A stretch of 42,449 nt of DNA from Actinomycetospora chibensis. Its GTDB lineage: Bacteria; Actinomycetota; Actinomycetes; Mycobacteriales; Pseudonocardiaceae. Each line of letters begins with the position of its first letter. The stretch's first letter is position 1. This document shows positions 1 to 9,200 of this stretch, in pieces. The stretch is from NCBI RefSeq assembly GCF_028737215.1, contig NZ_JAQZAM010000033.1, positions 1 through 42,449 of the forward strand, given 5' to 3'. The notes beneath the pieces are model-generated. The model made no database searches and was not told the DNA's origin. It saw nothing but the letters and a program-made list of their open reading frames with translations. The translations under genes and the position numbers were made by a program.

Positions 1-1019
<1,019 letters not shown>

Positions 1020-1069
1020 GACCAGATCTCCTCAGACGATCAGATCTCCGGACACGCCGGGGCGGTTCA

Positions 1070-1383
1070 CAGCGCGTCGATGGGGTCGGACTTGCCCCGC
1101 GTGCGCGCTGAGGACCGGGCGCCGACCATCAGCTTCGGCGGCACCCGCACCACCCGCTCCCCGGCGCGAGCAGCGCCCGCTCAAGGCGGGTGGAGACATG
1201 CCGGCAGTCCTCGACCGCCCAGGTCCGCTCGCCCGCGGCGTGCTGAGCTGCCCAACCGACCAGCGCGCGGTGACCGGTGTCGGTGGCCGCCACCGCGCGC
1301 TGGGCCAACTCGCGACCCAGCTCGTCGACCACCACCGCGGTGTGGGTGTCCTTGTGGACATCGACCCCGACCGTGAGCACCAT
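1070..1383 (-). pseudogene. IS110-family transposase (DEDD recombinase), N-terminal fragment
   Basis: From an ATG at 1383 the protein reads GVDVHKDTHTAVVVDELGRE, the start of the RuvC-like DEDD domain of IS110 recombinases with its first Asp, then TWAVEDCRHVSTRLERALL. Near 1160-1166 a one-base loss shifts the frame; the continuation VVRVPPKLMVGARSSAR and GKSDPIDAL is in another frame. It ends abruptly at 1070 where the IS3 element begins. IS110 recombinases use the DEDD core plus a C-terminal serine domain, which would lie beyond the IS3 copy and outside the window. The gene is therefore broken twice. Confidence 0.8.
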
Positions 1384-1418
1384 CGAGAGGTCTCCTCTCT
1401 TCAGCCATGAGGGACACA

Positions 1419-1494
1419 GCTGGGCCGGCCGGCGGACACAACCTCAGTGGGGGCGCAGCCACGCTCCTATCCAGTCACGCCGGCCGGTCCCAGC
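1419..1494 (-). ncRNA. Candidate bridge RNA hairpin upstream of the IS110 recombinase
   Basis: The non-coding stretch upstream of the IS110 start contains a long stem: 1419-1434 (GCTGGGCCGGCCGGCG) pairs with 1478-1494 (CGCCGGCCGGTCCCAGC), 16 base pairs with one bulged base, closing a 43-nt internal region that itself contains short GTGG/CCAC pairing. IS110 elements of the IS621 type encode a structured bridge RNA in this position, between the left end and the recombinase gene. That this hairpin is part of a bridge RNA is inferred from place and shape only; no guide/target match can be checked because one flank is missing. Confidence 0.4.
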
Positions 1495-1499
1495 CGCTG

Positions 1500-1963
1500 A
1501 TGATCGGCACAACCCGTGATCGCCAGCCCGAGGGGCGGCACCGACGCTACGAGCCAGATCACCAGCAGCCAGGTTCCCAACCACCGCAACAGCGGCGAGC
1601 TGACCCTGACACTGGGCCAAAACTAACCCATGTCGAACCGAGAGTATTCATTGGACTCCTCAGAGCGACAAGAGCGGGTCAATACCTGATCCAGGATTGT
1701 GCACAACCTACACCAGGACGATTTCTGCTCTCTTCGGGTGATGCCGCTTCTCCTTGACGTCAATTTGGCTCAGACTCATGGCATCCACATCACGCATTAA
1801 GATCAGTTCGGGGGGATCGCGGCAGAGCAACTACGCGGTAGGCACACTCGCACAGGGCGCCTTGACCGAAGGAGTCCTTAGATCGACGCGTGCAGCTACT
1901 CGTACATCATACCCAGAAGCCGATCGTCGCGCCCTCAACAACGATGAAGGAGGTCGAGAAGTA
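1500..1963. other. Stretch without a credible gene between the IS110 remnant and the LysM gene
   Basis: No reading frame here resembles a known protein. The part up to about 1620 is probably the outer end of the IS110 element. From about 1630 the base composition becomes visibly richer in A and T than the surrounding DNA, and this lasts through the next gene. A TTGACG hexamer at 1754-1759 resembles a -35 box, but no convincing -10 box sits 16-18 nt after it. Confidence 0.4.
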
Positions 1964-2431
1964 ATGGCCGAGAAGTACGTTGTCGTCCGAGGAGACACCT
2001 TCAACAAGATCGCCCGGGAGTTCGATATCACTACCGATACGCTACGTAGAGCGAACTGGCAGGTAGAAGATATTAACGACATCAAGGTAGGGCAGATACT
2101 CAACATCCCGACAACATCAGACGGAGGAGAAGAAGTGCCGAGCCTATCTGTCGTAGTCACGGAAGATGCCGACGTGGCGCGCGCATCGAACAACGAAATC
2201 GACGCGGAGGGCAAGGAGGCAGGAATCGTTGATGTCGACTTCAAGGAGGATATTCGTGAGTGGCTGTGGCAAGTGAACGTGGGAGCCGCGGATGCCTCTG
2301 ACGTAGCTGGATTTGGTACCACTGAACTGGGCGGAATGACCGCTCGTACTGTGATCCGCGTCCGCACCTTTGGCCCGGATGGCAAGGCGAAGGCGCTTCC
2401 GTTCCACCTCCAGGTGTCCGAGTTCGCGTAG
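1964..2431 (+). CDS. Small LysM-domain protein
   Basis: A 155-aa protein. Residues 4-48 form a LysM module (YVVVRGDTFNKIAREF, then DTLRRANW and IKVGQILNIP), a fold that usually binds peptidoglycan or chitin-like glycans. The rest, about 60-155, is acidic then beta-rich (EWLWQVNVGAADASDV, TARTVIRVRTFGP) and is not recognised. There is no signal peptide or membrane segment, so it would stay in the cytoplasm unless exported another way. The ATG at 1964 is chosen because AAGGAGG lies about 10 nt upstream and the LysM module begins at once; an in-frame extension back to 1754 has no such support. It sits 390 bp before the CHAT/Hsp70 operon on the same strand, in AT-richer DNA. Cytoplasmic LysM modules also occur in phage-tail-like baseplates; no such genes are nearby. 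Confidence 0.7.
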   Translation: MAEKYVVVRGDTFNKIAREFDITTDTLRRANWQVEDINDIKVGQILNIPTTSDGGEEVPSLSVVVTEDADVARASNNEIDAEGKEAGIVDVDFKEDIREWLWQVNVGAADASDVAGFGTTELGGMTARTVIRVRTFGPDGKAKALPFHLQVSEFA

Positions 2432-2821
2432 TCCGAAGGGGTAGCGCCTAGTCGACACCGCGCCAAGCAGGAGGCACATCGGCCGCCGCCCGTCCGGTCT
2501 TCGGCCGTTGGCGACCGACCGTTAAGGAGAGGTGTCGCCGACCTCATTCCGCTAACATGCCGAGCGCGGCGATCCAATCAGCTAGCTACCGTCGTGACGC
2601 TCGAGAAGTCCCAGCTCAATGTGCTCGCAACGGCCCACCGGGGGCCCAGGATCAGCAATCAGCGGCGGTCCAAAGCGGCTAAATTCAGGGAGCCTGTACC
2701 GGGTCGCGGGGCGCAGGCGAGAGGGTTGACGTGACTGCAGGGGCAGCCGAGACTCTGCTTTCCCTTATCCACCACCATGCGAACGCCGGGCCGTACGAGT
2801 ACGGTCGGAGGAGGTGCCCTA
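2432..2821 (+). promoter_or_regulatory. Intergenic region expected to hold the promoter of the CHAT/Hsp70 operon
   Basis: 390 bp without a gene, directly before an operon of seven closely packed genes. TTGACG at 2726-2731 followed 17 nt later by GAGACT (2749-2754) is a weak sigma-70-like promoter that keeps the two most conserved -10 positions. A short inverted repeat, CCGTA-CGAG-TACGG (2791-2804), lies between it and the GGAGGAG ribosome-binding site and could be an operator. Both are suggestions from the sequence alone. Confidence 0.3.
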
Positions 2822-3289
2822 ATGTCGGGCCGGCAGGCAAGTGCGGAGCTGCTGTTCGCCGACGAGATCGACGGGGAGGTCGAAAAGCAGGTCTTCGACC
2901 TGTTCGACGGTCTCGGGCTGGCCACCACAAGCCGAAGGCGATTGGTCCACCGCGGTCCCCAGGACCTCGAGTGGCTCGTGCTCGCCGCCCTTCCGTTGCA
3001 GGCGTTCCTGAGCGCACTCGGGTCCGAGGCCGTGAAGGAACTCTACGCGGGCGTGAAGCGCGTCATCGCGCAGCGCAAGGAGCGCGCATCCGACGAGCCC
3101 GACCGTTGCGTTCCGCTTGTCCTGCAGGACGAGCGGAACGGATTGCGGGTCGTTCTCGAAGCCGACCTGCCCGCGGCGGCCTACACGCAGCTGACGACGC
3201 TCGACCTCGGCGCCTTCCGACAGGGGCCGCTGCACTACGACCGGCACCTCGGCGCCTGGCGCTCCGAGTTGGACGAAGCTGGGGGCTGA
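2822..3289 (+). CDS. Small protein of unknown family opening the CHAT/Hsp70 operon
   Basis: A 155-aa protein I do not recognise by sequence. The visible plan is a short N-terminal beta/alpha part (ELLFADEIDGEVEKQVFDLF), a hydrophobic segment at about 48-75 (DLEWLVLAALPLQAFLSALG) followed by a basic helix ending RKER, then a C-terminal beta-rich part (GLRVVLEADLPAAAY, LTTLDLGAF). This order of beta strands, a greasy helix and a basic helix resembles the small constant components encoded beside effector genes in actinobacterial conflict systems, but that is an impression. GGAGGAG precedes the ATG at 2822. The gene ends 8 bp before the TPR gene, so the two are probably co-transcribed and may be translated together. 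Confidence 0.7.
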   Translation: MSGRQASAELLFADEIDGEVEKQVFDLFDGLGLATTSRRRLVHRGPQDLEWLVLAALPLQAFLSALGSEAVKELYAGVKRVIAQRKERASDEPDRCVPLVLQDERNGLRVVLEADLPAAAYTQLTTLDLGAFRQGPLHYDRHLGAWRSELDEAGG

Positions 3290-3297
3290 TCGGGGCG

Positions 3298-6237
3298 GTG
3301 TGGCGACGAGGACGGTTGCGTCGGGCGCAGCAGGCCGTCGCCGGTGGTGAGCAGGCGTGGAGAAACGGCGACCTCCACGAGGCCGAGCGGCAGTTCACGC
3401 TCGCCGTGGAGGCGGTTGCCGAGAAGGTCCCGACCGACGCGGAGGCCGCAGACCTGGCCGTGCAGGCGCACATCGGACGGGGCCGCGCCCGGCTGGCGGG
3501 CGGCGACCTGCGCGGCGCGAAGACGGAGTTCGCGGCGGTGCGCCAGCTGCGACCCGGCTGGGCGACGGGCTTTTACCTCACCGGGTGCCTCGCGGCACAC
3601 GCGGGCGACCTGCGCGACGCGGAGTGGTTCTTCGGCGCGGCCATCGCCCGAGATCCGGAGCACGGGGCGGCCTACCGGCAACGGGCTTTCGTTCGCGCCA
3701 CCCAGGGCCGTCCCGGTGTAGCGGTCGACGATATCGCCGCGGCGGGCAGGCTGGAGCCGTTGGACGGCCGCGACCGTATGGTCGCCGCGGGTCTGCTCCT
3801 CCAGATGAGGGAATGGGAGGCCGCCGAAGCCTGGGCAACGAGCGTGGCACCGCCTCAGCCGCTGGCCGCCGCGCTGGTGGGCATCGCCCGGCACGAGCAG
3901 GGCAATCTGGACGGCGCCTTCGCCGCGTTGGAGGAGGCGTTGGCGAGCGGGTGCCGCGCTCCCGGGGCGTTACTGCACCACGGAATGGTCGGCTACCGGC
4001 TCGGCCGGTACTCCGCCGCCGTGACGTCTTGGAGGCTGCTGTGCGACCGGCATCCTGGCCAGCGCCGGTACGCTGCTCTGCTGGCCACGGCCTACCGCGC
4101 GCGGGCCTGCGATCAGCTCGCCCGGGGGGAGCTAGACGGCGCGGCGGCGGATCTGGCCGCGGCCACGCCGCGAGACCCGGTTCTTCCGCGGCTCCGTGAG
4201 CAGGCGGCCGCCCGCGCCGTCGCCGCGGGCGATCTCGACGGGGCCGTCGCGCGGCTCGACCACTTCGGCGACCTCCGAGCTGCGCACGTGCGTGCGATTG
4301 CCGAGTTCACCGGCGGAGCGCGCGCCCGCGCCGCCGCCCGCTGGCGGAACATCCTGAGCGAGTCGCCCGGCGACCAGAGGGCGCGCTTCGGCGTCGCCAT
4401 CTGTGCCCTGCTCAACGGCGGGTCGGTCGACGCCGAGCTGCACGACCTAGCCGTAGGGGACGCCCACCCAACGCGCCGCCTCGCCCTACGGGCGATGGCG
4501 CTGCTCGCCGTGCGGCGGGCGGACTGGCCGGCGGCCGCCGATTTGCTCGCGGGCAGCGGCGGCGACGGGCTCGCGGACCTCCTCGCCGAGTGTCGCTACA
4601 GGGCCGGGACGCCCACGACGGCCTGGCAAGTCGCGGACGCTCTGCGGGGTGGCCGGATCGACGCGGCTGACGACGCCGTCGCCGCGGCTTTGCACGCGGG
4701 GAGCGCCCGACTTCGCCGCGAGCTGGCGCTGCGCCTGCGGCTTGGGGCGCTGCGGTCCGCGCAGGACCGTCGGTGGCAGCAGGCCGCAGACCTCCTCGCT
4801 ACCGCCCGCATCGCGGATGATTCGTCGGACGTGCCGGTGCTCCTTGCCTCGTTGATCGGGGGGCTGGGCGGCAAGCGGTCCGAGGCGATCTGCCAGATCC
4901 AGGCCGCAAGTAGGCAGGCCCCCGCCGACATGCGCCTCTGCCACGTTCTGGCACTGATGACGTTGCACGCGCTCGGCACCGACCGGAGGGCGGATACCGA
5001 TGTGCGCAGGATGTGCGTCGGCGCATGGGCGTCGATCCTCAATACGCCATCGCACTGGAACGGCGTCCGACGACGGGCTCAGCGTCGGTACGGCTGCGGG
5101 CTGGGTGGCGCGCACATCGCCGCCGCGCAGGCGAAGTTGCGCGATCTCGTCGAAGAGCGGCTCGTGGCCGCCGGGGATGCGACCACGGGCACGCTTCTGC
5201 GTCGTGAGCACACCGCTGCCCAGCTGCTCGGCGATCTCGGCGGCCTGCCCCTCGATGGCGCCGCCGACGTCCGCCTGACCTGCGGACCCGTGCGCATTGC
5301 CGAGCTAGGCCTGCACCGCAAGCTCAGCAGCTTCCTCAGCGAGCAAGTCGACAACGCCGAGAACGACGCGGAGGCCGTTGTAGCGGCGATCCGCGGCTTC
5401 TCCCAGGTCGGGTTCGTCGACGTCCACCTGGCCGCTGGGCGCCCGGAGGAGGCGGTGCGGGCGGCGCTCGACCTCCGGTGCCCGCATTGCGCCGACGGGT
5501 CGCCCGGCGACGAGCCCGCCCAGTGCGCTCCCGACTGCCCGGACTTCGATGCCTACAACCCGGCCTTCGCCGCTATGGACGGCAAATACGAGGAACTGCT
5601 GTACTGCGGCGGCGAGCGGGCCGTCGACGGGCTGCTTGAGCTAGCGAAAACTCGCATTACCGCCGCTGAGCCGGATCTAGCGGTGGCGACTCGGTCCTGG
5701 CGCCAGGCCGTCGAGCTCGGGGACCGGTTCGACATTCCGAAGGTCGTGGGCCGGGTGACCGCGACGGTGCTCGGCAGGGTTGCCGCGCTCTCGCGGGGCT
5801 CGCGCTGGGCGGAGGCCGTCGATCTGCTGAATGTGGCGTTCGAGCTCGTACCGGAGACGGCCGTCGAGGAGCGGGAACAGGTGCAGGTCCGCTTGTCGTC
5901 GCTGCTGACCACCCGGGGGATCGACGTCTACAACGCCGACCAGAGCCAGATCGAGCTGGCGTCCGCCGATCTCCACCGGGCGATCGAGCTGTCGCCCCAC
6001 CAGATCCGACCCCGACAGAACCTCGGCCGGATCCTGCGCAACAGTGCGCTCGACCGACGGCGCAAGGGTGATGTTGCCGGCGCCCTCGAGGACTTAGAGC
6101 AGTCGATCGAGCAATTCGAGCAGGCCCTCGTCGTCCGCCCGGGCCACCGGCCGCTGGTCGACGAACTCGACCTCGCGCACCACAGTCTCGATTCGCTGCT
6201 GGGCGCGCTGGCTGAAGAGTTCCGGAAGCGAGCATGA
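3298..6237 (+). CDS. TPR-repeat scaffold protein with a Cys cluster (paralogue of the CHAT protein's C-terminal half)
   Basis: A 979-aa alpha-helical protein built of tetratricopeptide-like repeats (for example EQAWRNGDLHEAERQFTLAV, GDLRDAEWFFGAAIARDPEH, GNLDGAFAALEEALASG), which normally act as protein-binding scaffolds. A CxxC-x11-CxxxC cluster at residues 728-747 could bind zinc. From about residue 560 the sequence runs parallel to the C-terminal half of the next protein: both have a W-x-L...HW...R...RYG block, a GGLPL block, the Cys cluster, and a final repeat with LL-TRG...DLRRAIEL-like wording, so the two are paralogues there. No enzyme motif is visible. GTG at 3298 is chosen because it lies just after the preceding stop and the repeats begin at once; the open frame upstream overlaps the previous gene. 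The stop overlaps the next start (ATGA). A role as partner or regulator of the protease is inferred. Confidence 0.8.
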   Translation: MWRRGRLRRAQQAVAGGEQAWRNGDLHEAERQFTLAVEAVAEKVPTDAEAADLAVQAHIGRGRARLAGGDLRGAKTEFAAVRQLRPGWATGFYLTGCLAAHAGDLRDAEWFFGAAIARDPEHGAAYRQRAFVRATQGRPGVAVDDIAAAGRLEPLDGRDRMVAAGLLLQMREWEAAEAWATSVAPPQPLAAALVGIARHEQGNLDGAFAALEEALASGCRAPGALLHHGMVGYRLGRYSAAVTSWRLLCDRHPGQRRYAALLATAYRARACDQLARGELDGAAADLAAATPRDPVLPRLREQAAARAVAAGDLDGAVARLDHFGDLRAAHVRAIAEFTGGARARAAARWRNILSESPGDQRARFGVAICALLNGGSVDAELHDLAVGDAHPTRRLALRAMALLAVRRADWPAAADLLAGSGGDGLADLLAECRYRAGTPTTAWQVADALRGGRIDAADDAVAAALHAGSARLRRELALRLRLGALRSAQDRRWQQAADLLATARIADDSSDVPVLLASLIGGLGGKRSEAICQIQAASRQAPADMRLCHVLALMTLHALGTDRRADTDVRRMCVGAWASILNTPSHWNGVRRRAQRRYGCGLGGAHIAAAQAKLRDLVEERLVAAGDATTGTLLRREHTAAQLLGDLGGLPLDGAADVRLTCGPVRIAELGLHRKLSSFLSEQVDNAENDAEAVVAAIRGFSQVGFVDVHLAAGRPEEAVRAALDLRCPHCADGSPGDEPAQCAPDCPDFDAYNPAFAAMDGKYEELLYCGGERAVDGLLELAKTRITAAEPDLAVATRSWRQAVELGDRFDIPKVVGRVTATVLGRVAALSRGSRWAEAVDLLNVAFELVPETAVEEREQVQVRLSSLLTTRGIDVYNADQSQIELASADLHRAIELSPHQIRPRQNLGRILRNSALDRRRKGDVAGALEDLEQSIEQFEQALVVRPGHRPLVDELDLAHHSLDSLLGALAEEFRKRA

Positions 6238-9200
6238 GGGCCGGCATGGAGTTCGACGAGCTGCGGGTGCGCCTGCGGCGGATCGGCACCGCCCGCTACC
6301 TGGCCCTGGTCAACGGATCGGCACAGGCCGCGACTGTGTTGCCGATTGGCGAGGAGCCCGCACAGCTGCGGGCCGAGTTCGGGCAGCTGCTCAACATCGA
6401 GGTTGGCGCCGAGCCCGCGGGGCCGACCGACGTCGGTGAGCGGCTGCGCTCGCTCGGCAGGGCAATCTTTGACCTTTTGTTCGACGAGGCGCTGCGCGGC
6501 TGCCTGAATAAGGCGCTGAACGCCGCTCAGGCGCGCAGTCAGGGTCTTCGTCTGCGGTTCGACCTCCCGCCGGAGCTCGCCGACCTACCGTTGGAAGCCT
6601 TGCGCTCGTCACCCGACCGCGCCGAGCAGACCCTCGCCCTGAACGCATCCCTGTCGGTCGCCCGCAGCGTGGCGGGCGAAACCTCCGGCCAACGACTGCC
6701 GACGGCCGACGAGCCACCGGACTTCATCCACCTGCTGGTCGCCGTGGCCTCGCCCGCCGAACGGTCGCTGACCCCGCTGGACGCGAGCCGTGAGATGGAG
6801 GCGCTGCACGCCGCGCTGCCCGATCTCGCTGTGCGAATTGACGTCATGGAGCACACCACTCGGCGGGCGCTGGCGTCGTGGCTGTCCAGCCACTCCGACC
6901 GCCCGACGGCGGTGCTGTTGATCGCCCACGGACGCTACGACGAGGAGCGGGCCGAGGGCCTTGTATTGCTCGAGGCCGAGGACGGCACCACCGACGAGGT
7001 CAGCGGGCACCTCCTGAGCGGCATCCTCATCCGCGCGCAACGGCTGCGTCTCGTCGTGCTCAACCTGTGTTTCGGGGCGCGCAGCTCGGCGGCCGAGCCG
7101 TTCTCCGGACTGGCGCAGTCATTGATAGGGCGCGGCCTCCCGGCGGTCGTGGGCATGAACGGCCTCGTCACCGACCGCGCGGCCGCAACCTTCGGACCGC
7201 GACTCCTCGAGGGCTTGTGTATCAACCGGACCATCGACGAGGCGATGACAGCCGCCCGCCAGCACATCGTCGACATGCCGCGCCACACGCGCGTGGAGTG
7301 GGTGACGCCGACGCTTTTCCTGCACGGCGCGTGCGGGCACGGCTGGCTGTTCAAGGCGCGCCAGGTGCACGACACCGACGACGAGGTCCATGACTTCCTG
7401 CGACAGGGCGCGCACGCTGTCGCGCAGCTCGAGAAGCCGGGCAACGTCAAGCGGGCGGTCGCGCTCGCGGCGGCCCGTTACAAGCTCGCCTGCTACGACT
7501 GGGCGGGGGTCCAGCGCTTGGTCAGCGGATTGGGAGCGCATCCGGAAGCGGCTTTCCTGCTCACCCAGGCCAACCTCGAGCTGGCGTGGTCGGGTGTCGA
7601 GCGACTCTGCGCAGTCCTCGCCGCCGAGGACGGCACCGACAAGGCGACCGCGGCCCTCGACGCCGTGCGCGCCCGCCTGCCGGGCCAGCTCGCGCAACGG
7701 CTCGACGAGGAGATCCGTGGGGCACACCGGTGCGAGGAGTTCGTCACCCGCGCCGCGCAGGCCGTGGAGAGCGCGGACTGGGCCGCCGCCGTCGCCGCCT
7801 ACGCACAGGTGCTCGACGAGCGGCCCGCGGGCTTCCGGGACGTGTCCGAACGGCTCGCGGCATCGCGCGCGGAGCTGACGTTAGCCCAGCAGTACACCGC
7901 CGCGCAGGAGCATGCGACGGCCGGAGAATGGACCGCCATGCTGGCCGCGCTCAACGAACTCCTGAACCGACGGCCCGAGGGCTATCGCGACTCCGCCGAA
8001 TGGGCGGCCTACGCACGCGGTCGGTGCGAGGAGGCCGCAGATAACTGGGTGGCCGCCGAGGCAGCCTACCGCGAATGCCACGCGCTCGACGACGCGCCCG
8101 CCCGCGCGGCCTATGCGCGCGGCCGGGTGGCGGCCGCCGCCGACGACTGGGCCGCTGCAGACACCGCGTTCGTCACGGCTTGCGAGCACGGCACGGCGCC
8201 GGACGAGTGGATCGGCTACGCGCGTGCCCGTGCGGCGGAGGACGGCGGTCTATGGGATGCGGCCGAGTCCGGCTATGTCGCGCTCGACGACTTCCGTGAC
8301 AGCCGTGAGCGTGCGGTGTTCGTCGGCGGCCGCGCCGCGGCCGATGCCGGCGACATGGCACGCGCACTCGTCGCGTACCGCGCGCTGCTCGCGATGGGCT
8401 GGCATATCGCCACGCTCGTCGAGGAGACCGGCGCGGCCCTTCGGGCGCAGGTGCAGGCCGCCGAGGCAGCCCGTGACTGGCCGCGGGTCGTCGCTCTTCT
8501 CGACGCGCTGGCCGACGACGCCGTCGCCGATCGGCGGCACTACGCGGCGGCCCGGGTCGCCGAGGCCGCAGAGGACTGGCCCGTGGCCGCCGAGCGCTAC
8601 GCCGCATGCGGGTACGCCGACGGCAACCACCGCGCGCGGTACGCCGCGGGCCGGATGGCTGAAGACGACGGCCGCTGGGACGACGCCCACCAGGAGTACG
8701 CCGCACTGCCCGCGTCGCTGCTCGACGTCCGAGCGCGGAGGTGGTGGACCGCGGGCCGGGACGCCGACGCGCGCGGCGACTGGTCCGGGGTTGTCCGCGG
8801 CTTCGATGAGCTGCCGGACACGTTCGCGGGCGGCGAGGTGAAGCGGCACCGCTCGTTCGCCAGGGCCCGGCTGGCCGCGGAGAGCGGCGACTGGCGCTCG
8901 GTCCTGTCGCAGCTCGGCGACGCGCTCGACGGCGCGCGCGACGGCCAGGTCGGCCTGCTCCGCACGTGGGCCCGCGGGCACCTCGCGGAGGAGGCGGAGG
9001 ACTGGGCGGGCGCCGTCGAGATTTACCGCGGTGAGCCCGGGGCGCCCGAAATGGCCGAAGCGCTGGCCTACGCCGAGGCCCGGCTGCACGAGTCGCGGGC
9101 GGACTGGGCGGCTGCGCTGAGGGCGTACAGAAAGCTCCCAGACGGGCACCGCGACGGCGCCACCCGCGCTGGGTATTGCGCCGCCCGGATACTCGAACTC

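Noticed and set aside
1754..1782. TTGACG as a promoter for the LysM gene
   Set aside because: No acceptable -10 hexamer is at the right distance, and it is about 200 bp from the start codon.
2731..3297. In-frame 189-codon extension of the TPR gene
   Set aside because: It overlaps the well-supported 155-aa gene in another frame and contains no TPR wording.
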